NCBI GenBank assembly: GCA_017506865.1 | Contig: JAFCMP010000057.1 | Span: 868,001 to 932,000 of the forward strand | Direction: 5' to 3' | DNA from: Tribonema minus | Taxonomy: Eukaryota; Sar; Xanthophyceae; Tribonematales; Tribonemataceae | Length of the DNA: 64,000 bases | Shown: one piece after another, positions 12,597 through 24,621 of the stretch | How positions within the stretch are numbered: position 1 is the stretch's first letter | How the letters are laid out: each line of letters starts with the position of its first letter | Position numbers and translations under genes: made by a program | The notes under the pieces: generated by a model | Databases searched by the model: none | What the model was told of the DNA's origin: nothing | What the model saw: the letters and a program-made list of their open reading frames with translations, nothing else

Positions 12597-13321
12597 CTGC
12601 ACAACGAAGCCAACGAAGGCACCACTGTCGGTGGGGGCTGTCGTTCCTGATCGGACCTGTTGGTACATGTTGTTTAGCGCATCACTTTAATTGTAGATGC
12701 TGGTGTGTCGTAGCGAGAGTTAGCTCAAGGCGGCTATCATCGAGGCAGCTCAGAGGGCTTGCTTGCCTGGTCGTCTAGCAGTTGTCTGTAGCGGGCTCGT
12801 TTGAGAATCTCCTCTCTCGCATCAAACCCACCGTTATCAAGACCGTGCATAAGCAGGGGCATGTTGATCACCAACACCTCTCAGTGCGTTGCTCCATTGC
12901 CAGTTGCCCGAGCTGCACGTCAATGGTAGCCTAAACTGTCTCTTTAAATTCGGTCCAATTCATGCAACTTCAAACTTGAACATGTGATGTTCAGGAGAGT
13001 CTGAGGAGACACCAATGCTGGCAACGCGAGCAAGCAATAATCAATCATCGAAAGAAACAGCCACGCATACGCATCAGCGGAAGACAACGAGAGTGGTGGA
13101 GCGGCCGACTGCTTAGTTGGGGCTGCACCATCCAGGTGTTCCCGGGAACGTTCCCGGAACTGCTGAATTCAGCCGAAAGAGAGAGCCTGCACTAGGCTAC
13201 GCGTGGTTAATTGCTGCCGTGCCGCAGCAGTACCAAAGCGGGGGCGCGCTGACCAAAGGGGGACCAGCACGCGAAAGCTGACAGAATGCCGCACGACCAG
13301 CAGGGCAGCTCATGATCAGCA
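12597..13321. other. Region between the divergent coiled-coil and RGS genes
   Basis: Probably contains the promoters of both flanking genes and the missing 5' exon of the coiled-coil gene. Its only distinct structure is a pair of overlapping 12-base palindromes at 13138-13155. Confidence 0.4.
13138..13160. promoter_or_regulatory. Overlapping palindromes upstream of the RGS gene
   Basis: GTTCCCGGGAAC (13138-13149) and GGGAACGTTCCC (13144-13155) are both perfect 12-base palindromes sharing six bases, and a third GTTCC/GGAAC arm follows. They lie about 165 bases before the proposed RGS start codon. This is the form of a site for a dimeric transcription factor, but no factor can be named. Confidence 0.4.
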
Positions 13322-14384
13322 ATGTGGAGCAAACTAAAAGGAGTTTGGCTTGCGCTATGGGGGTGGGGAGGCGGCGAACGAGCTTCATTTAGACTTTCAT
13401 TTAGGCAGGCTGATCTGTCATCAAAGAAGCGACAACTGGACCTACAGAGTGCACTATGCACTCCTCTTGTATTGACGCAGCTGGAGGGCTACTGTGCAAG
13501 AACGTGAGTTGACGACGCTTAACCGCCTGCGTAGGCGAGGCTCTCTCGCTGTCAGCATGACACTGACGGCAGCAGCACTTCGTGATCTCCATGTGTACCC
13601 CACAGGCACACCGCAGAGAATCTGGAGTTTCTGCTCAAAGCTGATGGCGTCAAGAGGCTGCCTCCGCAGTCCATGGAGCTGAGGCAGGCGCTGCAGGACG
13701 TGGCGCGGGTGTACATCGCAGCAGGCGGCGACAAGGAGGTGAACCTGAGCGCGGCGACCAAGGCAAAGACAAGGTTGCTGGTGGAGCAACACGACCCCTG
13801 CAGCTTCGATCAGGCCGCCAAAGAGGTGAGACCCGGCTAGCAGGCCACATGAAATCTCAGCAAAATGCCTACACATGCCCCTAGGGCCACTCAGAGCATC
13901 TCCGCTGCCCCGCTCGCCGCGCCGCCAGATCTACAAGCTCACGCTCACGGACATCTGGCCGCGCTTCCTGCTGAGCCCCGAGTTCCTGGCGATCGCGCAC
14001 CGCAAGGAGCTGCGCGTCCTCGGCTTCGACCTCGACGCCGACGCCGCCGCCGCCGCAGCGCAGGGCGGCAGCAGCGGCGGCGACGACGACCCCGGGCGCG
14101 TCTTCATGTCCTCGCACTCGCGGCGGCGCTCATGGGCGCGCGGCTGGGCCGCCGTGGAGCTCGGCGCGCCGCGCGCCGCGAGCCAGCGCTGGTCGGCGCG
14201 CTCCTCCCTGAGCGCTGCTGCGCGCGGCACGGCGCCGTCCTCGCCCGCGCTGTCGCCGCGCAGCGCCGCGGCGGCGGCGGCGGCGCGGCGGCGCCCGAAC
14301 TCGCTCTCTGGCCCCGAGGGCCGGCGGCCGAGCATCATCGGGGAGTTTACGGGGGCGGTGCCGCGCGGCGTCGCCGCTCAGTAG
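13322..14384 (+). CDS. RGS-domain protein
   Basis: Regulator of G-protein signalling: the RGS fold speeds GTP hydrolysis on G-alpha subunits at the plasma membrane. Three phase-consistent exons, 13322-13503, 13606-13825 and 13929-14384, give 285 residues. The RGS domain covers about residues 40-165: LTQLEGYCARTHTAENLEF, then EVNLSAATKAK, FDQAAKEIYKLTL and WPRFLLSPEF, which match the family's ENLxF, VN, FDxAxxxIY and RFLxS signatures. The C-terminal 120 residues are Ser/Arg/Ala-rich and look disordered. The start at 13322 is the only in-frame ATG in the first exon and gives a Trp/Gly-rich leader. No seven-helix receptor part is seen, although RGS domains are often fused to receptors in protists, so an upstream exon cannot be ruled out. 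Confidence 0.88.
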
Positions 14385-16893
14385 CGGCCTGGGAAGTGAT
14401 GAGGGGTGTGGTGTTGGGGGGGGAGGGGGGATGCGGGGTAGTGGGCGCTGTCGAATGCGTCGCCGCTCGCGCACAGCCGGAGGTGGAGAGTGCTGTGGCG
14501 GTTTTGGTTCTGCGGTGTGCGCAGCTGCCATGCGAGGCGGTGCAAGGTGATGCTGACTGGTGCGGAGCGCGCTGCGGCGGGCGAGCAGGGGGCGGATTGC
14601 CGGGCAGAGCGGGTGGAGTAAGGCGGCAGTGGCAACGACCTTGCAACAAGCCATGGTAACTGCCGGTGAAGGACTACGCGCCATGGCATTCAGCTGGGTG
14701 CGGCAGCCACCGCCTCTCGGTGAAGCGCACCAGTTGAACAGCGCGGCTGCAGCGCAAGTGCTGCTAGCTCGCACACCACTCGCCGGTGTTCATCTGCCGG
14801 TCGGCACTCGCCGCGGAAGCGGTCGCGGGGCCTCGTGAGCTCCCGCGATTTTTTTGTAGAGGGGGGTCGGGGGGGACAGAGCCGTACACTCAGTGACATG
14901 CGAAAGGAGCGCCTGTCGATGCTAGGAGCATCGCGCATGACACAGCGGCCGAGCGCCCCCAGGAGAGTGTGCATGGCAGGCACAGTGGTGAAAGTAGCCA
15001 CTGAAGGGTGTGCGACCCGCCACAGTGCGCAAGCTCGCTCACATTCTCGATGCGAACGCTCCGTTGCTCGTTGAACCTACATGCCTACCATACGATGGTA
15101 TACGTACCATCGAAGAATGATCGTGGTGAGAAACGGCCACACGCTGTCCACCCCATCCACCAGGCGGTCAAGTCCTCGTGTATGTAGTGTGAATACCAAG
15201 GATCGTGAGCAGTGCTACGCAGTCACTTTGCTCGTTCTCTATGGGTGTGTGTTGTTGCGTGTTCATGTCCACTTGTAGCTGAACTGTGGGCCTAATGGGG
15301 CTGTTGCTGCAGCATCTTCAATGTGGTGTTTTAAGTTCTTCTGTCATGTCTGTGAAGCAGCAGCAGATGACACCACCAGAGATCCATTCGGGCCATCGTT
15401 AACGGTCAATGGTGCAAATGTGCTGCTGCGGCCGCTGCGCGCACAGTAGTGCCATTGCCGCTGTTTGCGAGGGATGATGCTGTTGACAAATGCGTGGTAC
15501 CTCGATCTGCCCTTCACGCACGCGCACACATGACATGGGGCTGTATGACAGCAGCTATGCATGCCATGTTCTAATACCATTGTTGCATGCCTACAATCAT
15601 GAGCAAAATGGGCACAGATACGTGCGCAACAGTGCTCAGGAAATGGCCACGCTGCTGGTGCGAGGCTGCTGCACGCACTGCATTGCTGCAACAAATCATA
15701 CATCTTCACAGGTGGAATTTGAATGCACAATTGCTGTCTGCTTGAGTATGCTCCAATGCATTAATGATGAGTGTACAGGCTGATGCGAGCTGGCCCAATG
15801 CTGTCTCATCAAGCCACGTGACATACCAGCGGCCGCAACAGGCACATTCAACAAGGATCAACACACAGTGAGGACGAAATCATGCGCAATCACTGCAACA
15901 GAGCTCTTGTTAGAATAGACGGCAGGACGCCCAGAACTGTCCGCGGGACGACTACAAAACTGCACACAACGTGGCCTTATAGCCCACTGCAGCTGGGTTT
16001 CAGGGTGCTGCTGAGGTACGCATGTTACATGATCTACAACGACCCCCCCCCCCTTTCTTTTTGGTCCAGCCCCTGTTGAGCTCTGTTTTGGACAGCGCTC
16101 AGCAACATCACGCAACGAATGGCGCATGGCAGGGCGGTGCGAGGCACACACACTGAAGAGCGGGAGTGCGAAGCACCAGAGCTTCAGGCCCAGAAAATGC
16201 CGACACGCTGTTGTCCGCCTCCCCGCAAAAAAACACCCGTCTGCTTGCCTAACAGAATGACGTCGTCATCCTACAAAAGCGCCAAAACCCCTTCGATACC
16301 CCCCCCCCCCCCCCCCAATCCCTCCTCCCGACAAAATGTAACTGATTACTGGCACCTGTTCGCCGCCACGACAGCGCAGCTTGAAGCTGCCCGTCACCAC
16401 ATGCACTGTCAATATGTAGTTCAGTCAGCGCCTCCGTCTTTTGCGCAACTAGCAAGGTTTTGCTGCAGTGAGAGGCGCCTCTCTGCAAAAGTGCAAAAAA
16501 TCACCCGCCTATTGGGACTATCCCCGCAAGCCGCCATCTCCGAGCAGTCGTCGACCTTCAGAGCAACCACTGCCGCTGCTGGTTCTCCCACTCTCTGCAA
16601 AATTATAGCGTGGCCGGAAAGACTGAGCGCTGGGTGGTCCGTCTGCCGCATCTGATTGCCTTGCCCTGGTCCGGCGGTGCCAAAAGTTCTCCGCCGAACG
16701 CTATCAAGCAGGAAGCCAAGGCGCCCCTGTCGTCCTTGCGCGTCAACAGCCCGCTGCCGCCGCGGCTCCTGCTGCTGCTGCGGTGCATGCAGCTGCTGCT
16801 GCGCCACAGCAGTGGCGGCAGTGCGCTGCGCCACGGCAGCGGCGGCAGCACCGCCGCCGCCGCCGTCGGTCAGACACAGCAGCGCTCAACACG
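14385..16893. other. Gene-poor stretch between convergent genes
   Basis: Lies between the RGS and hydrolase stop codons. It has poly-C runs (16043-16054 and 16299-16316) and CAG/CTG-rich sequence at 16750-16870. An open minus frame at 16834-16421 follows the hydrolase stop in another frame and is probably 3' UTR. No gene supported. Confidence 0.45.
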
Positions 16894-19800
16894 TCATCGC
16901 TCCACACGCTGATCCGACGCATAGCCGGCAAACGCCTCAGGCGCCTCCGCATCCAGCGCAAAAGCTCCTATCAGGTCCGCGTGCACAGCATCCGCAGCGC
17001 CATTCAACGCTCCAGCAGCATCGGCGCCGCCACTGCTGCTGCTCGCGGCGCCCCCCGCAGCAGCGGCGGCACCGGTTATCCCCCCCCCACTGGCGGCGCC
17101 GCGCTGCGCGGCAAAGCCCCCGGCGGCGGTTTCAGGCGTAACCGACGCTGTTTCGGGCGTAACTGCCGCGGCGCTGCCGTTGAGGTGCGCCTCCACGTGG
17201 TCTACGAAGCGCGTGAGCTCCATGGGCAGCCATCGGCCGTCCTTGACCTCGCGCCCGGATGCGAGGCGCCGCGCCGCGAGAAAGCCACAGTGCCCGCCCT
17301 TGTCGTGGTACACGAGCTGCACGGGCGCGTGCGAGACCTGCTCGCGTGTGCACGGTTAGCGGTAGGGTCAGTTAAGAGGGGCGCAAAAGAGGGCAGGCGT
17401 GATACCTCTGCTCAAGGGAACACAGTGAGACCTGCTCGCGTGTGCAGACAGGGTTGGGTCAGTAATACGGGGCGCAAGAGGGGGCGGTCGCGAAATGTGT
17501 TGTGAGGGGCAGTGGCACTCTATGACGGTCAACATGGGCGCAAGCGAAGGCAGGCAGTGAGAATATGGTGCTTTACTGTGCATAATCAGTGCAAAGGGGG
17601 GGAGGGCAGCGATGCTCAATGTCACGATGCAGGTTGCATGAAGTGTTTAGGAGTTACAGTAGGGCGGCATTGTTCCTCAGTACAAACCCGGACCCGATTG
17701 ATCTATCCATGAAGTATGAGGTGACATGACACGGTGCGCTTCAAGCAGTACACTGTTCACTTCAAGCAGTTCACTGACCTCCTGCGGATCGGGCAGGGTC
17801 TTCACGCGCGTTATCCTACTTCACGCAGTACACAGCTCACTTCAAGCGGTACACTGACCTCCTGCGGGTCGGGCAGGGTCTCAGCGGAGATCATGGGGTC
17901 GTCACGCGTTGACCTACTTCACGCAGTACACTGATCACTTCAAGCAGTACACTGTTCACTTCAAGCAGTACACCGTTCACTTCAAGCAGTACACTGACCT
18001 CCTGCGGGTCGGGGAGGGTCTCGGCGGAGATCATGGGGTCGTCGCGCGCATTGACCACTAGCAGCGGCACCCGCACCTGCGCAGCATCGATCAGGGGCAC
18101 GCGCAGCACTGCATCAGCATCAGCGGCCATAGAGCCCACTAGATCCTGTACTTCGTCACAAGTACTTCAAGTGCGTGTGCACGGTTTATCAACCGCAGTT
18201 CTGCTCCGGAACACAGTTAGCACAACCCATGCGGTCAGCACATGTAGGGTGAGGGTGAGGGTGAGGTAAGGGGTAGGTTACTAACCCCAACTCTGAAGCC
18301 TCACGCCGCATCATCGACTCCTGCGAGTGAACCCATGACTTCTTTGTGTAGTCCATTTGGGTGCTACCAGGTGTCTACTGCAAATTGCTTGTGGAACACG
18401 CACTCATTCATAGGCGTGGCCCTACTCCAAGTAGTCCTGATTACATGCAGTAAGCTGCATATTCGCTCGCAGTACGCAGAGTCATTCCTTGTCCTGACCC
18501 TAGTCCTAGTAAGCGGGCACCAACGTGAAACTCCAAGACGCGGGCTCGCATTCGAGTTGAGATGGCCAAATCTTTCCTAAGAGCACCCATCATGCAGAGT
18601 GTGTAAAGCACAAAGCAGCCATTGCGCCTCTGCAGATAGTTCAGGTTGAAGTTCATGGCGCGACGGTGACGCACCTGTGAGATGTGTCTCCGCGCATCCA
18701 CCGCCTCGTAGTACTCCTTCACAGAGCTGAAGCCGAACAGCGGCTTGACGAGCTTCTCATTGAAGTCGCTGCGGCGGCAGAGCAGAGAGGCAGCATACCA
18801 GCACAAATCGTCAGCAGAAGCTTGGGCGATGGGCATCGCGTCTGCATGAGATTTGACTGTAAACTTCGACGCAGTGACAGCCTGTAGGCATGCTAACATC
18901 AGTCTGTCAAGACAGGGCAGCTGCCATGCACGCCAGATTACTCTTTTACGGCGAGCAAATAAGAAATGGTGAATCAACATCAAGACTGTCATGTGCGCGT
19001 CACAGGCGACAGAGCATCGAACAATTGCCTCACGCTTGCTTGCACGAGGTGCGACCTGAACCTATTGCCCATCCCTTGCGCAGGTAATCGTGATTCGTTG
19101 AGGTGCTCGTTTGGACAGCAAGAAAACTTCAACTGCACAAATGCTTCAAGTACGCAGCGCCAACGAAGAGCAGCTGGACCGCATGCATCGTATTAACGGC
19201 ATCTGCATACGGATTGATTCCCTCAAAGTCCTTTAACTGCTCATGGTCAGAAAAGACCACCAAATGGGCTGCGCCTGAAGCTCTGTGCCACTTCAGACCA
19301 CTCACTCCCCTGCAGTACGACTACTCGTGACACCCGACACCGTGCTGATTCACGGAATCACACTGCAAACGCGCCTGCAAAGGACGCCCATGTAAACTCG
19401 CTGATTACAGTATAAGCCACACACCCTGACCCGCTTCACCAGCGCATCGGCGGCGGCGCACGACCGCGCTTGTGCGCAACACACCCACCTGAACGTGCGG
19501 ATGCGCGGTATCGCCGCCGCCTCGACGTCCTCTATCGCACGCGGGTGCATGCGCAGGTGCGCCTCCGCCTTGCCACGCAGCACGTTGACGAACGACGGCA
19601 CGTACAGCAGCTGCCCCATGCGCGTGCGCTCGAGCATCTCCACGGACGCCGCGGGGTTGAAGGGCGCGCACGCGACGGCGGCGCCCGCGACGCCGTGCTC
19701 GCGAGCGGCGCGCTGCCCCTGCTGCGCGGCGGCGGTTGCGCGGGGAGGGGCGTCACTTGTCGCGCGTTCGAGAATGGGACAGCAGCGCTCAGGCAGTCAT

Positions 19801-22800
19801 GTGCGGAGAAGCGTCACTTCGCCGTGTTTGAAATGGGACAGCGGCAGCAGCGCTCAGCGGGGGTGTTGTGTGCGGAGCGGCGTTACCGCCGCCGCATGCA
19901 GCAGGAAGGGGGACGACAGTGCTCAGCAGCGGTTGTGCGCGCGCGCGTGAAGCATCGCCAGTTGCGCCAACAGGCGCGCATTGGCAGGCAGCAGCAGCAG
20001 TGGTGACACAATGAAAGCTGAAGGTGGTGACGTGCTCCTCACCTCCTGGCCCAGGAAGTTGATGATGACGTTAGCCCCCAGCGAGAAGCCCGTGAGGTAT
20101 ACGCGGTCCCAGAGGCCCGGGAACCGTCTCCGCACCTGGCCGCCGCCATGAGGTAAAGAAGGGGGACTTTAGCTAGGGTTGAGGTAGAGGGGTTCAGCTC
20201 CGTTGACGACAAGCGCTGACGACGTTCACGAACAGTGCAAAGGGGATGCAGGGACAGTGCAGCATATGTGACTTGGTGTACTGCTGCGAACTGCTTCGCA
20301 CGTGCCGTGAACTAATGGAGGAAACGCTGAACTAAAGAAGTGTAGACGAGGTACGTCGAAGTATCACAACAGTCGCCATGCAATCAAATCTCTGTCATCG
20401 CGCGTGCAAGCGCGGTGGAGTGCATCTGACATTCTGCTGAGCAATGCTCATGGCACTTGCACCAGTGAGCAGCGAGATTGAACATCTACTGTTCAACGCC
20501 ACAAGCTGTCACTGGAGCTGGCCTACCGAACACGTGAGACCTTTCCATACTGAACACCCATGCCTCCAACGCTAAAAAGCTTGCACACAGAGGTCTTTTG
20601 CCGACTGTGGATATGGTGGCACTGTTTGACTCGTGGCCAATGACTGCAGCAGCGGCGACCACGGTTATTGGTGGAAGGCACTTGCGGCTAACCATGCCTT
20701 GTCACCTAGAGCTATACGAGGTTTTGATTCGTTTTTTGATCAACAGATCAAGGCAGTCCGTGCAGAGCTACACGGCAGCTGCTGACTGCGCCGGAGGCAC
20801 CAGACTGATGGCACCCGGCACTTTTTCAATGGACGAAAAAAGCCGCGTCCTGCTTCAACCGATGAAACAGCAGCACGCGGACGGCGACTGTGTGAAAGCG
20901 TGGTGATACTCAGTCACCCCCTGAAACTGTTGGTCAGCATGGTACATGATTCGAAGTGCCTGCAACTGACACTTTGACCACTGATATTGATGGCGTATAA
21001 CCGTACATCACAACGGTCGATCTGCAGGGTACACATTTAAAACTGCAAGACGTCACACAGCACCATGCTACACATAGTCCTAAGTATATGAATAGTCCTC
21101 CAGCACTATGCTACACATACTCTCAAGTACGTGAGTAATACAATCATCCAGCATCACGCAAACTGTCCCATTGTGACGCAGGCGCAGGCGCACCGCAACG
21201 GTTGCGTCTGCCATGCACATCGCTCAACGCGATGGTTAACCCTAACCCTAGCTGAAAGCGCGGCCACAACCGCTGGCGGCTACTGCAGCAAACGTTGCGC
21301 GATGTACTTCTGGAAGAGGTTGCGTGTGAAGGTGACACGTGTCACTGACCTCTGCCAGAATAAACTCCAGGTCATCCGTGTAGCCCAGGTGGTAGCCAAG
21401 GGGCTTGACGTTGAGCTCGCCAGAGCACCCCCTGAAGTTGACCGCGGCCACGTCATAGCCCCTGTTGGCAAACGCTGCGCAGGTGTGCCCGCAGATTTCA
21501 CAGCGCAAACATCGGTTATGGGTGGTAAGGCGGGCCATCATGCAGCTGGCATGACCTGCTGTGAGCTTGCCGCAGACGTGTGTTCAAATTGCAAACTGAT
21601 GGCAAAAGACGGTCCTGGTCTGCGCAGTAAACCCGGCCACCACCCCCACAACAGCCACTGTCGGCATCGCTGGCAATGTCAAGCGCGCTACCAGCCTTCA
21701 AGCATTGCGCCCCGAAACTTCAAGCTTGAAGTTGGTGGTCTGCTGGGCTGCACGTTGGACAACGCAATCGGTCACACCGCGACGGGTTGTGGGGCCTAAC
21801 TCAGTTGTAAGGCGTGCTCTGGTCCATGCTCGCATCTGCGCACGCAACGCAACGCTGTCGCCATCACCGCCCAACCGCCCCAACAGTAATTCTACGCACA
21901 AGTTGCTTGTGCGACTCACCCTCAGCGATGCGCTTGGTCAGCGGCTGCGTGCTCGACGACTCCAGCCCGTGCAGCAGCACCACCAACTTCCGCCCCGCCG
22001 CCGCCCCCTCCCGCCCCCCCTCCCCTCTCCCCTCCAGCAGCCCCCTCGCCCACTGCTCCAGCCTGCTGCCGCCGCGCGCCGCCGCTTCCGCCGCCGCCGC
22101 CGCTGCGTCCGCTGCGCCGCCAGTAGCCTCCGAAGCGCTGCTGCTCGCATCGTGCGCGCTGTGCGAGATGCCGCCCAGCTGTAGGATGGACGCATCGGCA
22201 AGCGCCTCGAGCGCGCTGTCGATGTGTGCCAGGTCGGTTTCAGTGGGGGGCAGAGCGCTGCCGCCGTCGGTGGAGGCGCTGCCAAAGTCGGATGCAAGTT
22301 CGCTGGTCGCGCCGAGAGACGGCGCGAGGGAGAGGGGCGCGGGCGCGGCGGCGGAGCTAATGGGATCGTACAGTGGGCCGCTGCGGGTGACGATGCTGCC
22401 GCCGCCAATGCTGCTGCTGCCACCGCTTCCGCTGCTGCTCGCAGCAGTGCTTGCAGCTGCTGCGTCACCGTGTGCGAGTGTACCAGTATTGGAAATGCTG
22501 TAGGCAGGCGCCAGTACAGGTGATTCACCATCGCCAGCGCTAGGCGTGTCGCTGTCGGTGGTGGCATGGGTTGGCGGTCGACCCTCAACACCATCTTGGG
22601 AGCTGGCCTTCCCTTCAGCAGAGTCGGAGCCCAGAAGCCAGTCGATTTCTACCCAGTCACTATCTGGTGTCGTCCACCTTTCTCTTATGTAGGGAAGGTC
22701 CTTCATACTGCGCAGGCAATGACGATGGCAGCAGCAGCACAGCGGGTCAGCAACCAGTGGCAGGGTGCAGCAGGAGCATCAACCCTGTGCCGACTTTCAT

Positions 22801-23241
22801 ACAGCGTTACATAGCTGGGTGAATGTGGCAATGACAGAAATGCAACCTGTAGCAGCCGCACACCAGCAAGCTAGCCGGCAGTCATCATTGGGCAGATTCA
22901 AAGGTGCCTTCCGAGCGACAGGCTCACCGATCACCCTGAAAGCGCAGTTCGAAGTCGCCTGAGGCTGCAATCGTATGCAAATGGTTGTTGCGCGCCCAGA
23001 AGGGGGGGTGGTACTCGCTGGGCTGGAAGCTCTTGGCGATGTGCATCGCATCGGCAGAGACAGAATGCTGATGCTCGACTGGAGATTCCTTGATGCCAGC
23101 ATCAGCAACAGGCGGCGACACGCTCGGCACTCCAACACGAGCGCCGCTGCGCTGCAGCACTCCCGCAAATGCCTGGCTGCCATTCATCCTGAGTGAAAGC
23201 AGCCCCAGCGATAGCTGCGCGACGCGAGTGAGGTTCGCCAT
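16894..23241 (-). CDS. Alpha/beta hydrolase, ABHD1/2/3 - YheT type
   Basis: A serine hydrolase of the family that acts on lipid esters, usually membrane-bound. Eight phase-consistent exons: 23241-22928, 22707-21920, 21474-21350, 20135-20043, 19721-19489, 18768-18675, 18076-17999 and 17337-16894, about 722 residues. Landmarks in order: YHPPFWARNNHLHTI; IRERWTTPDSDWVEIDWL; KLVVLLHGLESSS; AVNFRGCSGELN; nucleophile elbow GFSLGAN; NARDDPM with the acid; and DKGGHCGF with the histidine. All three catalytic residues are present. A low-complexity insert of roughly 190 residues sits before LLHGLE, and the C-terminal 90 residues are Ala/Gly-rich, so the protein is longer than typical members. The chosen start gives MANLTRVAQLSLGLLSL followed by SQAFAG, a possible plastid-type leader; in-frame ATGs lie further upstream. 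Divergent from ORC6. Confidence 0.9.
17331..17490 (-). repeat. Duplicated 3' splice site of the hydrolase last exon
   Basis: The exon start and acceptor at 17331-17400 are repeated at about 17425-17490, offset 94 bases, sharing GAGACCTGCTCGCGTGTGC and later GGGGCGCAA blocks. The copy lies upstream of the exon on the minus strand and keeps the CAG acceptor. Confidence 0.7.
17735..18055 (-). repeat. Copies of an exon 3' end plus 21-base minisatellite
   Basis: The hydrolase exon end with its GTCAGT donor (17993-18050) recurs at 17853-17909 almost intact and at 17773-17810 in shortened form. Between them is a minisatellite with unit CACTTCAAGCAGTACACTG and spacer, about 21 bases, in six or more copies. 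The copies lie inside the downstream intron. Confidence 0.85.
19733..19935 (-). repeat. Three decayed tandem units before a hydrolase exon
   Basis: Units of about 65 bases begin near 19733, 19799 and 19866. Each has a GCGGRG-like block, a GCGT(C/T)AC block and ends with a GCAGYGCTCAG motif. They sit in the intron immediately upstream (minus strand) of the exon starting at 19721. Confidence 0.6.
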
Positions 23242-23604
23242 CCTGGTGTGGGACGAAAGTTGCTTGTCATCGCTTGTCGCAGCCGAGGTCGGGGACCTCG
23301 CTGTCCCGCCCGAGGGCATGCGAGGTTTTCGAGTTCTGCTGCTTCCGTTGTCGAAGCGCATGCCGCGGCGTTGGCACACACTGCGCGGTTCCGCTCTCAA
23401 AAAGGGTGACGCGACGCTAAGAACTACTTGAAGTTCGGAATCAAATCCTGCCGCCAATTTTCGATCTCGCCTACTACAGGCTGCCAGTATGCCAGCCAGA
23501 AGCCTAGGCTGAGGAGTGGCGCAGCTCGATCGAGCGTCCGGCAAAGTATCACTATTGCAAGCCCTGCTCTGAAGAGGGGAGAACCCCATCAATCCTGCAG
23601 CGCG
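23242..23604. promoter_or_regulatory. Shared intergenic region of hydrolase and ORC6
   Basis: The 363 bases between the two divergent start codons must hold both 5' UTRs and promoters, unless the hydrolase starts further upstream in its open frame. An ACTTGAAGTT element, a motif frequent in non-coding parts of this window, lies at about 23424-23433. No TATA box is obvious. Confidence 0.5.
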
Positions 23605-24590
23605 ATGGACGGCGCCACGAACAGGCTGGACATCAATCATCTGCTGCAGCAGCTGGATGTGCCAGAGCACATCTTCAAAGAAGCCCAAAATAAGGCGAAC
23701 GAGATGTTGCGGCGCATCAAGAGCTCGTGCCGCGGCGCGCTGAAAACCTCCGGAAGGCTGGGCGCACCCATTGCTGTAGATCTGACGCTCAAGTGAGTGT
23801 TGATCTCATCGCTGGCACTGCGCAGCCTTGTGGGTGCTAAATGCTTCATTACAGCTATCTCTCATGTGTACATGGTGGCGTTCTTGGCAGCACCGTTGCT
23901 GTCTTTTCAACAAGTGCGTTGCTGTCTTTTCAACAAGTGCCTGCTGTCTGGCAGCACTGCTACTTTTGACATCCCGTGCTCATGTGTGCTATGTAAGCAA
24001 AGATGGTGTACAGAGCTCCACCTCACTCGCATTTCATGTCATGTAATTTAATGTAATTGATGAACCTTTTCGAGCTGCGACCAACAACTGCCGGTAAGGC
24101 CTTACCGGCAATCATGAATGCATCACAAGGCGTGCCGTGCCTGCAGGCCAGCACTGTCACCCAAGACCTGAGGGCGCCAATCACCCAGTCATCAAAGCAC
24201 ACTGAGATTCTACTGCGTTGACGCTGCGACTGACCTCCGCCTCGCACTGCCTGCCGCAGGGCTCTCAACGTTCCGTTCTCCGCTGCGACGCTGCTCGCGC
24301 TGGCGACGGAGACGCAGAAGAGGTACACCGAGGTCCACGCGCGCGTCACGCGGCGCCTCGGCACCCACGCGCACAGCGGCCGCGAGCACACCATAGACAC
24401 GCTGGCAGTGACGCTCGGCTGCAGCGCTCAGCACAAGAGCGCCGCGCACGCCATGCTCGAGCGCTACCAGCGCGCCATCCTGCCGCGCCTCGGCAGCGGC
24501 GCCGCCGTGAACCCCTCCTCGCACGTGACCCTCAACGGGCCGGAGCTGCACGCGGCGGCGCTCGTGCTGGCGGCGGCGCAGGAGCACGGC

Positions 24591-24621
<31 letters not shown>

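Noticed and set aside
16119-16655. 178-codon plus-strand frame
   Set aside because: Runs through a poly-C tract and has no motif; probably chance.
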